NCBI GenBank assembly: GCA_009360885.1
Contig: SPEL01000008.1
Coordinates: forward strand, 1 to 64,000
Source of the DNA: Sphingobium sp.
Lineage (GTDB): Bacteria; Pseudomonadota; Alphaproteobacteria; Sphingomonadales; Sphingomonadaceae
Direction: 5' to 3'
DNA length: 64,000 bases
Positions within the stretch are counted from its first letter, which is position 1; the number at the start of each line of letters is the position of its first letter. The notes under the pieces are model-generated. The model made no database searches and was not told the origin of the DNA. It saw only the letters and a program-made list of their open reading frames with translations. Positions 24,838 to 32,140 of this stretch are shown here, piece after piece. The position numbers were made by a program, and so were the translations under genes.

Positions 24838-25250
24838 CGTGTCGTTCCTTCATTCCCAGTTTGCGCGATGGAGTGTGCCAAAGCGCTTAAACCCAAAAAA
24901 ACTTCTAAACCTTATCTGCCCTTTGCCGTTCTAAGCCTGTGAAGGGACCGGGCATTGCCATCTTCGCAGATGGTGTATGTTTATAAGCAAAGGCCGTGCC
25001 AAATTTGTTAAATGGCGAATTTATGAGGTTTTTGAGGGTGTGATGACGCTGTGTGAATAGCGTGCTGGTGGGTGCATCTGGCCGGGGTGGCAGCTTTTTG
25101 CCGTAAGGCGGCAAATATTTGCCGCAGCAGGACCGGGGCAGATATTTGGTGAGTATTTGGGTGATTGGGTAAGTTTTTCTTCCGGTACTGCGCCTGTTTT
25201 ATGCGTGTCTCGGATTGGGGCGCAGGCTGGGGAATGGAAAGGCCGCATCA
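24838..25250. other. 413-bp divergent spacer between flgB and the second mot pair
   Basis: No gene is seen. It should hold promoters for the leftward flg operon and the rightward mot2 pair. Leftward, TGGCAC (revcomp near 24876-24881) is followed by ATCGCG rather than TTGC and the GG-to-GC distance is 11 instead of 10, so the sigma54 match is imperfect. At 25095-25124 there is a cluster of CGGCAAA/TTTGCCG inverted repeats. No good rightward -24/-12 or sigma28 promoter was found before 25251. Confidence 0.6.
25095..25124. promoter_or_regulatory. palindromic activator-type boxes (CGGCAAATATTTGCCG and neighbour)
   Basis: CGGCAAATATTTGCCG at 25109-25124 is a perfect 16-bp palindrome. TTTGCCG at 25097-25103 and CGGCAAA at 25109-25115 make a second, overlapping inverted repeat with a 5-bp spacer. 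Similar boxes occur at 44085-44097 and 44101-44116 near the sigma54 activator gene. Position about 260-270 bp upstream of flgB fits an enhancer. The resemblance to Caulobacter ftr sites bound by FlbD is from memory and is an inference. Confidence 0.45.
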
Positions 25251-25916
25251 ATGCAGATTTTGTCTAACCTGTTTAACCCCATCACTCTGGCGCTGATGCT
25301 GGGTGGGTGTATTGCCATTTCTGTGGCGCAAAATGGGTTGGGAACAATGGGGCGGGCCTTTGCGGCGCTGGCGGCCTTTTGGCGGGCAGACCCTGACCGC
25401 GACATGCTTCTTGCCCGCGCTACTATGACACAGGTTGACCATATTGCTGGCCTTCGCGGGCTTTCCTGCACGGACAGAGTGCGGGCGGCTAATCCCTTTC
25501 TTGCTGTCGCCATTCGCAAGCTGGCTGATGCTGATAGTACGGATAAGTTTGAGATGTGGGCGCAGCAGAGCCTTGCCGATCGTCGCGCCCGGCACGAAAA
25601 AGTCCATAAATTCTGGCTTTCCATTGCCGATAGCGCCCCTGCATTGGGTATGGCGGGCACGATTGTCGGGCTGGTCGGTATGTTCGGGGCGATGGATGAT
25701 CCGGCGAAAATCGGTCCTGCTATGGCGCTGGCGCTGTTGACGACGCTTTATGGTGTGGTGATTGCTAATTTCGTTGCGGTGCCTATTGCGGCGCGGCTTG
25801 TTGATCTGTCAGAGCGTGAACTGTTCTGGCAGACTGAGTTATGTGATCGGATGTTGCGCGTTGCCCGGCGGGAAATTGCCCCGCTACGGCGGGCCTCCAT
25901 CCGCGAAGTGGCGTGA
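25251..25916 (+). CDS. second MotA-like (MotA/TolQ/ExbB) ion-channel protein
   Basis: A 221-aa membrane protein. It opens with MQILSNLFNPITLALMLGGC, one helix, then a cytoplasmic stretch, then two helices with the MotA/ExbB signature: SIADSAPALGMAGTIVGLVG followed by PAMALALLTTLYGVVIANFV and AVPIAARL. The proline-alanine-glycine pattern of the ion path is present. It is shorter than the MotA at 15147 (287 aa). The next gene is MotB-like and overlaps it by 4 bp, so they form a stator-type pair. ATG at 25251 is used; the frame from 25215 adds a basic leader. It might alternatively be an ExbB-like energiser, but the partner has a MotB-like helix and an OmpA-like tail, and the site is inside the flagellar cluster. 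Confidence 0.78.
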   Translation: MQILSNLFNPITLALMLGGCIAISVAQNGLGTMGRAFAALAAFWRADPDRDMLLARATMTQVDHIAGLRGLSCTDRVRAANPFLAVAIRKLADADSTDKFEMWAQQSLADRRARHEKVHKFWLSIADSAPALGMAGTIVGLVGMFGAMDDPAKIGPAMALALLTTLYGVVIANFVAVPIAARLVDLSERELFWQTELCDRMLRVARREIAPLRRASIREVA

Positions 25917-26518
25917 GAAAGCGGCGAGAGATGGCGTTTTCATCACCCTCTGTTGGCCAGATGCACTCTGTAGGTGGCGTGGGACAGGGTGCCGCAGCGA
26001 AGGGGGCGGCATTGGCGCGGCGCAGTCGCTGGGCGATTAGCTTTGCTGATCTTTCCTTGTTGCTTCTGGGCTTTTTCGTGCTGTTACAGGCCAATAGCAG
26101 CCGCCAGCAGGATATTATCAATGGCGTCGCCCAGCAATTCGGCGCACCGGTTGGGCCGAGTGACCGTATCGCGGCCGCAAAACTTTTTCAGCCAGGTGAG
26201 GCGTTGCTAACGCCAGAAGGGCAGGCGCAGCTTACCGCCGTTGCTCACCGTTATGCTGATGGGGGGCAGATGGTCGAAATTCGCTCTATCGGGTTAGACC
26301 GGGGCGTTCATCGCTTTGATGGGTGGGATTTAGCCGCCGCCCGTCTTGGTGCGGTGGCGCGGGCCCTTGCGAGTGCGGGAATAGCGCGCGAGCGTATAAT
26401 AGTGCGCGGGCTGGATCAGGAAGATCAGGGAGAGGCGGGGCAGACCCTTATCCTATCTGCAAAATCGCCGGAAAGTGGCCAAAAATCTTTGGAGACTACG
26501 ATAAACAAGGTCCGATAA
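25913..26518 (+). CDS. second MotB-like stator partner
   Basis: A 201-aa protein with one membrane helix, SRWAISFADLSLLLLGFFVL, that keeps the MotB channel Asp (D46 from the GTG start). The C-terminal region (LLTPEGQAQLTAVAHRYADG, DRGVHRFDGWDLAAARLGAV, ARALASAGIARERIIVRGLD) is OmpA-like: WDLAAARLGAVARAL matches the helix that follows the HTD/xGHxD loop. The loop itself (MVEIRSIGLDRGVHRFDGW) is degenerate, so peptidoglycan binding may be weak. GTG at 25913 overlaps the MotA-like stop; ATG at 25931 is an alternative. Together with the gene before it, this gives the cell a second stator set in addition to motAB. Confidence 0.72.
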   Translation: MRKRREMAFSSPSVGQMHSVGGVGQGAAAKGAALARRSRWAISFADLSLLLLGFFVLLQANSSRQQDIINGVAQQFGAPVGPSDRIAAAKLFQPGEALLTPEGQAQLTAVAHRYADGGQMVEIRSIGLDRGVHRFDGWDLAAARLGAVARALASAGIARERIIVRGLDQEDQGEAGQTLILSAKSPESGQKSLETTINKVR

Positions 26519-26521
26519 GGA

Positions 26522-26688
26522 CTAGTGTGGTGGATTTGAAATACGCCACATTATAGCGGCTAAGCCAAGAGCGTATTTCAAATCCATAAACCACACTAGA
26601 ATCATATATTTGCTAGTGACCTTCATGAATCTAAAGTTCGTTCAACCCTTGCCTAACAATGTGACGAACTTCAGATTTAGGTCACTGG
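26522..26688. repeat. 167-bp double-palindrome dispersed repeat, copy 1
   Basis: It consists of two large palindromes: 26522-26599 (CTAGTGTGGTGGATTTGAAA ... ending CCACACTAG) and 26613-26688 (CTAGTGACC ... ending GGTCACTGG), joined by a 13-bp AT-rich spacer. Arms of the first pair over about 25 bp with a 3-nt bulge. The second has CTAGTGACC and AATCTAAAGTTCGT arms. Copy 2 at 61117-61283 has the same length and I count 6 differences. It starts 3 bp after the MotB-like stop codon and ends 22 bp before the sigma54-type promoter of flgA. Confidence 0.9.
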
Positions 26689-26709
26689 TATCATCATTTC
26701 ATCTCGAAA

Positions 26710-26725
26710 TGGCACGATATTTGCT
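26710..26725 (+). promoter_or_regulatory. sigma54 (RpoN) promoter of flgA
   Basis: TGGCACGATATTTGCT matches the -24/-12 consensus TGGCACG-N4-TTGCW with correct spacing (GG and GC exactly 10 bases apart). It is about 70 bp upstream of the flgA start. A FlbD/FleQ-type activator is encoded at 44217. This is one of the two best sigma54 matches found. Confidence 0.85.
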
Positions 26726-26796
26726 TTTCTCTGTGAGGTAAGGTGGAGCTATGGCCTTTTTAAACGCCGCAGCTTCATAAGCAGGAGGTCAGGCAA

Positions 26797-27372
26797 ATGT
26801 TTCATATGCGCAGGCAAGGCGGTTTTTATGCGATGGGTGCCATTGCCATGGTGGCGGGCGTTTCACCGGTTATGGCGCAAGCGCAGCGATTTGAAAATCT
26901 CGACCGGCTGGATTCCCTTGTGGCGATGACAGTTGGTGCAGCCATTGGTGAGCCGGGTGGGGCCTCCGCACCGGTGGACCGTCGGCTTAAACTGACGGCG
27001 TGCCCGCAACTTCCTGAGGTAAATGGCCCTGTATTCGGGGCAGCTATGGTGGAATGTAAGACGCTGGGCTGGCGTATCAGGGTGCCGCTGCGTGCCGGTG
27101 GGGCGGCCGGTGCGTCTGCTGTGCCTGCATCGGCGCAGCGTTCCGGTGGTTTCGTACGGCCTGCGGCGGCGGAGGTGAAAACCGCTGTTGTGCGTAAGGG
27201 CGATCCGGTACAACTGGTTGCGGGGGGGGGCAGTTTTACGGTCTCGCGCCTGATGGTGGCCGATGAAGATGGCGGGCCGGGGGATATGATCCGTGTGCGG
27301 GAAGACCGCAAATCTGCCCCTATTTTGGCGCAGGTTGTAGAAATCGGTGTTGTTCGTGTTCCGGGGATTTAA
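26797..27372 (+). CDS. flgA: flagellar P-ring assembly chaperone FlgA
   Basis: A 191-aa periplasmic protein. Signal peptide MRRQGGFYAMGAIAMVAGVS with cleavage after VMAQA. The C-terminal SAF domain has AAEVKTAVVRKGDPVQLVAG and GDMIRVREDRKSAPILAQVV, the FlgA pattern (V.rGd.V.l...). The middle has LKLTACPQLPEVNGPVFGAA, a cysteine-containing FlgA segment. FlgA helps FlgI assemble the P-ring. It lies behind a sigma54-type promoter and just before flgM. The ATG at 26797 has AGGAGGTCAGGC upstream, a strong ribosome site. Confidence 0.9.
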   Translation: MFHMRRQGGFYAMGAIAMVAGVSPVMAQAQRFENLDRLDSLVAMTVGAAIGEPGGASAPVDRRLKLTACPQLPEVNGPVFGAAMVECKTLGWRIRVPLRAGGAAGASAVPASAQRSGGFVRPAAAEVKTAVVRKGDPVQLVAGGGSFTVSRLMVADEDGGPGDMIRVREDRKSAPILAQVVEIGVVRVPGI

Positions 27373-27423
27373 ACTATTCTGAAATCTGTCGTATTGTATA
27401 GGGACAGGTGAAAGGACAATGTC

Positions 27424-27702
27424 ATGATCAAGTCGGTTGGACAGATGATTACCTCCTCGGCTGACCTTGCGAAATTACGTGAGGGCACGAAGGCTAAGGC
27501 GGCATCAGCAGCGACAGACACTGCGGCGGCGCGCGGGCCATCAGGCGCGGCGGCAACGCCGGCAGCCCGTATGGCGGCCGAAGGGGCGCCGGTCGATATG
27601 GATCGCGTTTCCGCGATAAAGGATGCCATTGCGTCCGGTAATTATCCGGTGAACCCGGAGCGTATCGCCGAACAGATGATTGAGCTGGATTTGGGCAAAT
27701 AA
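27424..27702 (+). CDS. flgM: anti-sigma28 factor FlgM
   Basis: A 92-aa protein. The C-terminal half (DMDRVSAIKDAIASGNYPVN then PERIAEQMIELDLGK) is the FlgM core that binds FliA region 4. The N-terminal half is Ala-rich and probably disordered; it serves as the export signal. It holds FliA until hook completion and is then exported. It follows flgA by 51 bp, and the FlgN-like gene starts 1 bp after its stop codon. FliA is encoded at 31262 on the same strand. Confidence 0.9.
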   Translation: MIKSVGQMITSSADLAKLREGTKAKAASAATDTAAARGPSGAAATPAARMAAEGAPVDMDRVSAIKDAIASGNYPVNPERIAEQMIELDLGK

Positions 27703-27703
27703 T

Positions 27704-28015
27704 ATGGCGGGCCTCCATCATTCGGTAGAGCATCTGGAAAAAGTGCTGACCATGTTGCGTCAGTCGCTGGACCATAAGGATGCAGCGGCCATCATGCTGG
27801 CAACGCGCGAGGTTGGTGTTGCGATTGATGCCGTGCGGGCGCGGCAGAGCGAGGTTATCAGCCCGGAAATCCGTAGTCGGCTGGAGGCGATGGTGCCGAT
27901 GATCGAAAATGCCCGGATGCGCGTTAATGTCGCGGCGGATGATGTGCGTCGGCGGATTGACCATCTGGCGCAACAAGGTGTGGAGCAGGCTTCATCCCTT
28001 TATGGGCGCCGGTAA
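27704..28015 (+). CDS. FlgN-like flagellar chaperone (probable)
   Basis: A 103-aa helical protein immediately after flgM. HHSVEHLEKVLTMLRQSLDH, RARQSEVISPEIRSRLEAMV, and IENARMRVNVAADDVRRRID suggest two or three long amphipathic helices like FlgN-family chaperones that bind FlgK and FlgL. The sequence is too divergent to be certain. The flgM-flgN order is conserved in many bacteria and is the main support. ATG at 27704 is preferred over 27680, which lies within flgM. The gene is followed by a good terminator. Confidence 0.6.
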   Translation: MAGLHHSVEHLEKVLTMLRQSLDHKDAAAIMLATREVGVAIDAVRARQSEVISPEIRSRLEAMVPMIENARMRVNVAADDVRRRIDHLAQQGVEQASSLYGRR

Positions 28016-28069
28016 GCATTTGGTGGGGTAAGCTCCGTCTGGAAATGGCATAGCATTGTGGTTGAAAGG

Positions 28070-28093
28070 GCGCGGTTTTCCCGCGCTTTTTTT
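28070..28093 (+). terminator. intrinsic terminator after the flgA-flgM-flgN-like operon
   Basis: GCGCGG-TTTTC-CCGCGC followed by seven T. The stem is 6 bp, all G-C, with a 5-nt loop. It lies about 55 bp after the stop of the FlgN-like gene and ahead of the next sigma54-type promoter. Confidence 0.85.
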
Positions 28094-28138
28094 ATTTTGG
28101 TGCCCGATTTCTTATCCCATTAACCTTGTTTGTAAAAC

Positions 28139-28154
28139 TGGCATGATATTTGCT
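28139..28154 (+). promoter_or_regulatory. sigma54 (RpoN) promoter of the lytic transglycosylase
   Basis: TGGCATGATATTTGCT differs from the flgA promoter by one base (T for C at position 6) and keeps the GG-N10-GC spacing. It is about 60 bp upstream of the transglycosylase start and just after a terminator, so it probably drives that gene and perhaps flhA and fliA. Confidence 0.8.
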
Positions 28155-28214
28155 TAATATCCTGTGATGAAACAAGGGCGGCATCACGCCCTTGTGATGA
28201 CACGGGATGGATGA

Positions 28215-29066
28215 ATGTCCGCAGGGACCAACATGACAGTGCAGGGGGCCGCGTCGGGAACGACGCGCAGCGATCGCGTGACCAGCGCGATTGCGCAGGC
28301 TAGCCGTCGCACCGGCATGGATTTTGGTTATCTTCTGGGGCAGGCGAAAATCGAAAGCAGCCTTAACCCTACGGCAAAGGCGCGGACCTCCTCAGCCACG
28401 GGCCTGTATCAGTTCATTGACCAAAGCTGGCTGGCCGTTATCGACAAACATGGCGATAAATATGGCCTTGGCTGGGCGGCGGATGCGGTAAAGCGCTCAG
28501 CAAGCGGGCGCTATTCCGTGTCGGACCCACAGCTTCGCCAGCAAATACTGGACCTGCGCAAGCACCCGGAAACGGCATCGGTCATGGCGGCGGAGCACGC
28601 GGCGGATAATAAAGAATTTCTCGAAGAACGCCTTGGTCGCAAGGCGGAGTCGGTGGATCTTTACCTTGCGCATTTTCTGGGCGCGGGCGGCGCGGCAAAG
28701 TTTCTGCGCACCCATGACGCCTATCCCAATGCCAGCGCAGCGTCGATGTTCCCGGCGGCAGCAAGTGCCAATAAATCAATTTTCTACGACAAATCAGGCC
28801 AGCCCCGCAGCTTTGCCGAAATCCGGCAGAATTTTGCCGCTAAGCTGGGCCGGGCCACGCAGAATGCGATGAATGGCGGCTCTGCTGCTAACATAGCAGG
28901 GCAGGATTTTGCCGCCCTTGCCCTGAGCGGCACGGATCAATCGGCAGAATATGCCCGCACAGAAACGCAGCGCCTACAGCAAAGCCTGACCGCCAATGAT
29001 CTTGTCCGTCCGCAACCGCAGACGGCCCGGCTCGCCTATCTCATGCTCGCCACCTTCGGAAGGTAA
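28215..29066 (+). CDS. flagellum-associated lytic transglycosylase (SLT domain)
   Basis: A 283-aa protein. The SLT-like fold has the catalytic Glu in LLGQAKIESSLNPTAKARTS (E47), followed by SSATGLYQFIDQSWLAVIDK, the conserved A-x-G-L-x-Q-F motif. ESVDLYLAHFLGAGGAAKFL is a third family motif. There is no signal peptide visible; the N-terminus is polar (MSAGTNMTVQGAASGTT). If it acts in the periplasm it may leave by the flagellar export apparatus, as FlgJ does in enterobacteria. This would complement the short FlgJ at 18503. It has its own sigma54-type promoter and lies 9 bp before flhA. Confidence 0.83.
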   Translation: MSAGTNMTVQGAASGTTRSDRVTSAIAQASRRTGMDFGYLLGQAKIESSLNPTAKARTSSATGLYQFIDQSWLAVIDKHGDKYGLGWAADAVKRSASGRYSVSDPQLRQQILDLRKHPETASVMAAEHAADNKEFLEERLGRKAESVDLYLAHFLGAGGAAKFLRTHDAYPNASAASMFPAAASANKSIFYDKSGQPRSFAEIRQNFAAKLGRATQNAMNGGSAANIAGQDFAALALSGTDQSAEYARTETQRLQQSLTANDLVRPQPQTARLAYLMLATFGR

Positions 29067-29075
29067 AGCACTATT

Positions 29076-31211
29076 ATGACCCGCAGCGAAGTGAACGGAA
29101 AACTATGGATGAACACGGCAAAGGGGGCGGTATTGCCGCTCGCGACGCTGTTGCTCGTCATGTTCATGGTGGTTCCGGTTCCGGTGATTTTGCTGGATAT
29201 TGGCTTTATCGGCAATATCATGATTTCGCTGGCGGTGCTGATGGTGGCGCTGAATGCCGCCCGCCCGCTGGATTTTTCCAGCTTTCCGACGGTGTTGCTG
29301 TTTGCGACATTGATGCGGCTGGCGCTGAACGTTGCGTCTACTCGCGTGGTGCTGGTCGATGGGCATAATGGCTCAGACGCGGCGGGCCATGTGATTGAGG
29401 CCTTTGGCCATTTCATGATTGGCGGCGATTATATCGTTGGTCTGTTCGTGTTCGCTATTCTGATGATTATCAACCTTGTCGTCATCACCAAGGGCGCGGG
29501 CCGCGTGTCGGAAGTGTCCGCCCGCTTCACTCTTGATGCGATGCCCGGCAAGCAGATGGCGATTGATGCTGACCTTAATGCGGGCCTGTTGACCCCTGAA
29601 GAAGCCAAAATCCGCCGCGCCGAAGTGGCGACTGAGGCGGATTTCTATGGTTCGATGGATGGTGCCAGCAAATTTGTGAAGGGGGATGCCATTGCCGGTG
29701 TCCTCATCCTGATCGTCAACATATTGGGCGGTATCATATTGGGTGTGGCCAGCCATGGCTTGTCTTTGTCGCAGGCGGCGCAGACTTATATCATCCTCGC
29801 TATTGGTGATGCGCTGGTGGCGCAGGTTCCGGCCCTGTTGCTCTCCATCGCAGCGGCCAGCATCGTTACTCGCGTTAACAGCGAGCATGATCTTGGCGGC
29901 CAGATTTCCAGCCAGTTCGGCAGCAGCAAGGCATGGACCCCGGTCGCGGTAATATTGGGCATCATGGGTATTATTCCCGGCATGCCGCACCTCATCATCC
30001 TGCCAGCAGCTGCGCTTGCCGGCTTTATCGCATGGCGTTTGTCGAAGGCGGCAAAGCAGGCGGCGATCGTGCCTGAGGTCATTCCCGAACCGGAAAATCC
30101 GGCGAAGATTGAATGGGGTGATGTGTCGGATGCGACCGTGCTGGGCCTCGAAATTGGCTATGGCCTCATCGGCATGGTGGATGATCGTAAGGGCGCGCCG
30201 CTGATGGGCCGCATTACCGGCATTCGCAAGCAATTGTCGCGCGAACTGGGCTTTGTCGTCCCGTTGGTGCGTGTGAAGGATAATCTGGCGCTGGAGCCTA
30301 ATGGTTATCGTATCACTATTGGCGGTGTGATCGTTGGTGAAGATGAAATCTGGCCAGATGATCTGCTCGCACTGGATAGCGGCGCTCTGGAATCTATCGT
30401 TGAGGGACGTCCGTGCAAAGACCCAACCTTTGGCCTTGATGCGGTGTGGATCAGTCAGGATAAGCGTAGCGAGGCCGTGGTTGCGGGCTATACGGTGGTG
30501 GACCCATCAACCGTCGCGGCGACGCACCTCAACCAGCTCATCGCTATGAACGCATCGGAAATGTTCGGCATGGATGAAGCACGTAAGCTGATTGACACGC
30601 TGAAGGAAAATGCGCCGCAATTGGTCGAAGGGCTGACGCCATCGCTGCTCAGCCTTGCGCAGATTACGGCGCTTTGTCGGGCGCTGCTGGTAGAAGGGAT
30701 ACCGCTGAAGGATTTCCGCCGTATCGCCGAAGCAATGATTGATGCTTATCGCCCGGATATGACCATCGACATGCTGGTGGAGGCGGTACGTCAGCGAATT
30801 GGATCGCTGATTATTCAAACGCTGGTGCCCGTCAAAATGCCGCTGCCGGTCATCACGCTGGATGGTGATCTGGAAGGGTTGTTGGCGCAGGCTATGCGAG
30901 TCGCGGGCGATGCGCGCCATCCGATTGAACCGGCGCTGGCCAATCGTATTACCGAGGCCGTTATTAATGCAGCCCGGCCCATCATGGCCGAAGCGCGCAA
31001 TTTCGCTATCGTCACATCGCCGGTGGCACGCAGGGCGCTGGCGCGGCTGTTTCGCCCGCATCTCCCTGAAACTCCGGTACTTTCTTTCCTTGAAATACCA
31101 GATGGCAAGCCGGTTGAGGTCGTTGCGGTCGTTGGGGGAAATAACCAGCAAGGCGGCAGGCCCGAAATTCCCGGCATGGGCGGAAATGGGCCGAAAGAAA
31201 GAATTGCCTAA
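29076..31211 (+). CDS. flhA: flagellar type III export protein FlhA
   Basis: A 711-aa export gate component. The first half has about eight membrane helices (for example VLPLATLLLVMFMVVPVPVI and FPTVLLFATLMRLALNVAST). The loop GRVSEVSARFTLDAMPGKQM with AIDADLNAG (from about residue 143) is the FHIPEP signature. The second half is the cytoplasmic domain that receives chaperone-cargo complexes, ending KERIA. It forms a nonameric ring in the export apparatus with FliPQR and FlhB. It is followed at 50 bp by fliA; flhF and flhG, often placed between them, are absent here. Confidence 0.97.
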   Translation: MTRSEVNGKLWMNTAKGAVLPLATLLLVMFMVVPVPVILLDIGFIGNIMISLAVLMVALNAARPLDFSSFPTVLLFATLMRLALNVASTRVVLVDGHNGSDAAGHVIEAFGHFMIGGDYIVGLFVFAILMIINLVVITKGAGRVSEVSARFTLDAMPGKQMAIDADLNAGLLTPEEAKIRRAEVATEADFYGSMDGASKFVKGDAIAGVLILIVNILGGIILGVASHGLSLSQAAQTYIILAIGDALVAQVPALLLSIAAASIVTRVNSEHDLGGQISSQFGSSKAWTPVAVILGIMGIIPGMPHLIILPAAALAGFIAWRLSKAAKQAAIVPEVIPEPENPAKIEWGDVSDATVLGLEIGYGLIGMVDDRKGAPLMGRITGIRKQLSRELGFVVPLVRVKDNLALEPNGYRITIGGVIVGEDEIWPDDLLALDSGALESIVEGRPCKDPTFGLDAVWISQDKRSEAVVAGYTVVDPSTVAATHLNQLIAMNASEMFGMDEARKLIDTLKENAPQLVEGLTPSLLSLAQITALCRALLVEGIPLKDFRRIAEAMIDAYRPDMTIDMLVEAVRQRIGSLIIQTLVPVKMPLPVITLDGDLEGLLAQAMRVAGDARHPIEPALANRITEAVINAARPIMAEARNFAIVTSPVARRALARLFRPHLPETPVLSFLEIPDGKPVEVVAVVGGNNQQGGRPEIPGMGGNGPKERIA

Positions 31212-31261
31212 CCAATTGGGTGTAGAAACATGAATCAGAACCACGGGGACATTGGTTTATT

Positions 31262-32002
31262 ATGTTCATGAACCGGATAACGGCAGGCGGTGAAACGCTT
31301 ACCTATGGTCGCAAAGGGACCGCCCATAATCCTGAGCAACTGGCGCGCCAATATATGCCGCTGGTGCGCAAGATTGCATGGCATGTGCATGGCCGCGTTT
31401 CCAATGCGGTTGATGTAGAAGATTTGCTGCAAATCGGCATGGTTGCGCTGGTTGAGGCCGCCAACGGTTTTGAGGACCGTGGCTTTGGCTTTGCCGCTTA
31501 TGCTAAGATGCGGATAAGAGGGGCGATGATTGACCATCTGCGTCGTCACGCCACTATTTGTCGTTCCGCTATGGCAAAGCGCAAGCAATTGCAGGCGGTT
31601 CGCGCCCGGCTGGGGCAACAGCTTGGCCGGACACCAACCGAGGCGGAAATGTCCGCCGAGATGGGGATGGACCCGGCAGACTATCGCGAAATGGCCGATG
31701 CCGCTGAACTGGTTCAGGAAACCAGCATTGATGAGGTCTATTCTGACCAGTCCATGTGGTTTGCCGATGTCGAAGAACGCGCGGATGAGGCGCTGGAACG
31801 GGCATCGCTCAAAACCGCATTGGCGGCGTGTATCGGGCAATTGCCAGAGCGGGAAGCAATGGTGCTTCAGCTTTATTTCGTTGAGGAAATGAACCTTGAG
31901 GAAATAGGCGCGGTGCTGGATATTGGCGCTGCCCGCGTGTGTCAGATCAAGAAATCTGCATTGGATAAGATGCGCGACATGCTGCGCGAAACTCTGGAAT
32001 AA
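31262..32002 (+). CDS. fliA: flagellar sigma28 factor FliA
   Basis: A 246-aa sigma factor. Region 2 has GRVSNAVDVEDLLQIGMVAL and GFGFAAYAKMRIRGAMIDHL, the FliA core. Region 3 has LGQQLGRTPTEAEMSAEMGM. Region 4 has LPEREAMVLQLYFVEEMNLE and EIGAVLDIGAARVCQIKKSA, the helix-turn-helix. It directs late flagellar genes (motAB, fliD and flagellin by the promoters noted here) and is held by FlgM. It ends the rightward flgA-to-fliA stretch, 50 bp after flhA. Confidence 0.95.
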   Translation: MFMNRITAGGETLTYGRKGTAHNPEQLARQYMPLVRKIAWHVHGRVSNAVDVEDLLQIGMVALVEAANGFEDRGFGFAAYAKMRIRGAMIDHLRRHATICRSAMAKRKQLQAVRARLGQQLGRTPTEAEMSAEMGMDPADYREMADAAELVQETSIDEVYSDQSMWFADVEERADEALERASLKTALAACIGQLPEREAMVLQLYFVEEMNLEEIGAVLDIGAARVCQIKKSALDKMRDMLRETLE

Positions 32003-32052
32003 GCCATAATTCCGCCTGCTTTATAGGGGCTGTGCTGTTCCGCACTATATTA

Positions 32053-32090
32053 AAAAAGAGGCCATAGGAAGATTTGCTTCCTATGGCCTT
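32053..32090 (-). terminator. intrinsic terminator of the amidohydrolase operon
   Basis: AGGCCATAGGAAG-ATTTG-CTTCCTATGGCCT is a perfect 13-bp stem. On the minus strand it is followed by six T, so it fits termination of the leftward ECF/receptor/amidohydrolase genes. It sits between that operon and the convergent fliA gene and may weakly stop both directions. Confidence 0.85.
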
Positions 32091-32140
32091 CATCGGTTGC
32101 GACCCGAAGAAATGAAGAAATAGCGCTCTAATACAAAGCC

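Noticed and set aside
24864-24884. TGGCAC box upstream of flgB as a sigma54 promoter
   Set aside because: The GG-to-GC distance is 11 rather than 10 and the -12 reads ATCGC instead of TTGC; sigma54 spacing is strict. Kept only as a note.
26522-26688. CRISPR array or insertion sequence with transposase
   Set aside because: There are only two palindromes per copy, no regular spacer-repeat pattern and no open frame inside.
29373-30233. 286-aa open frame opposite flhA
   Set aside because: Antisense to the strongly conserved membrane domain of flhA, with shadow-type composition.
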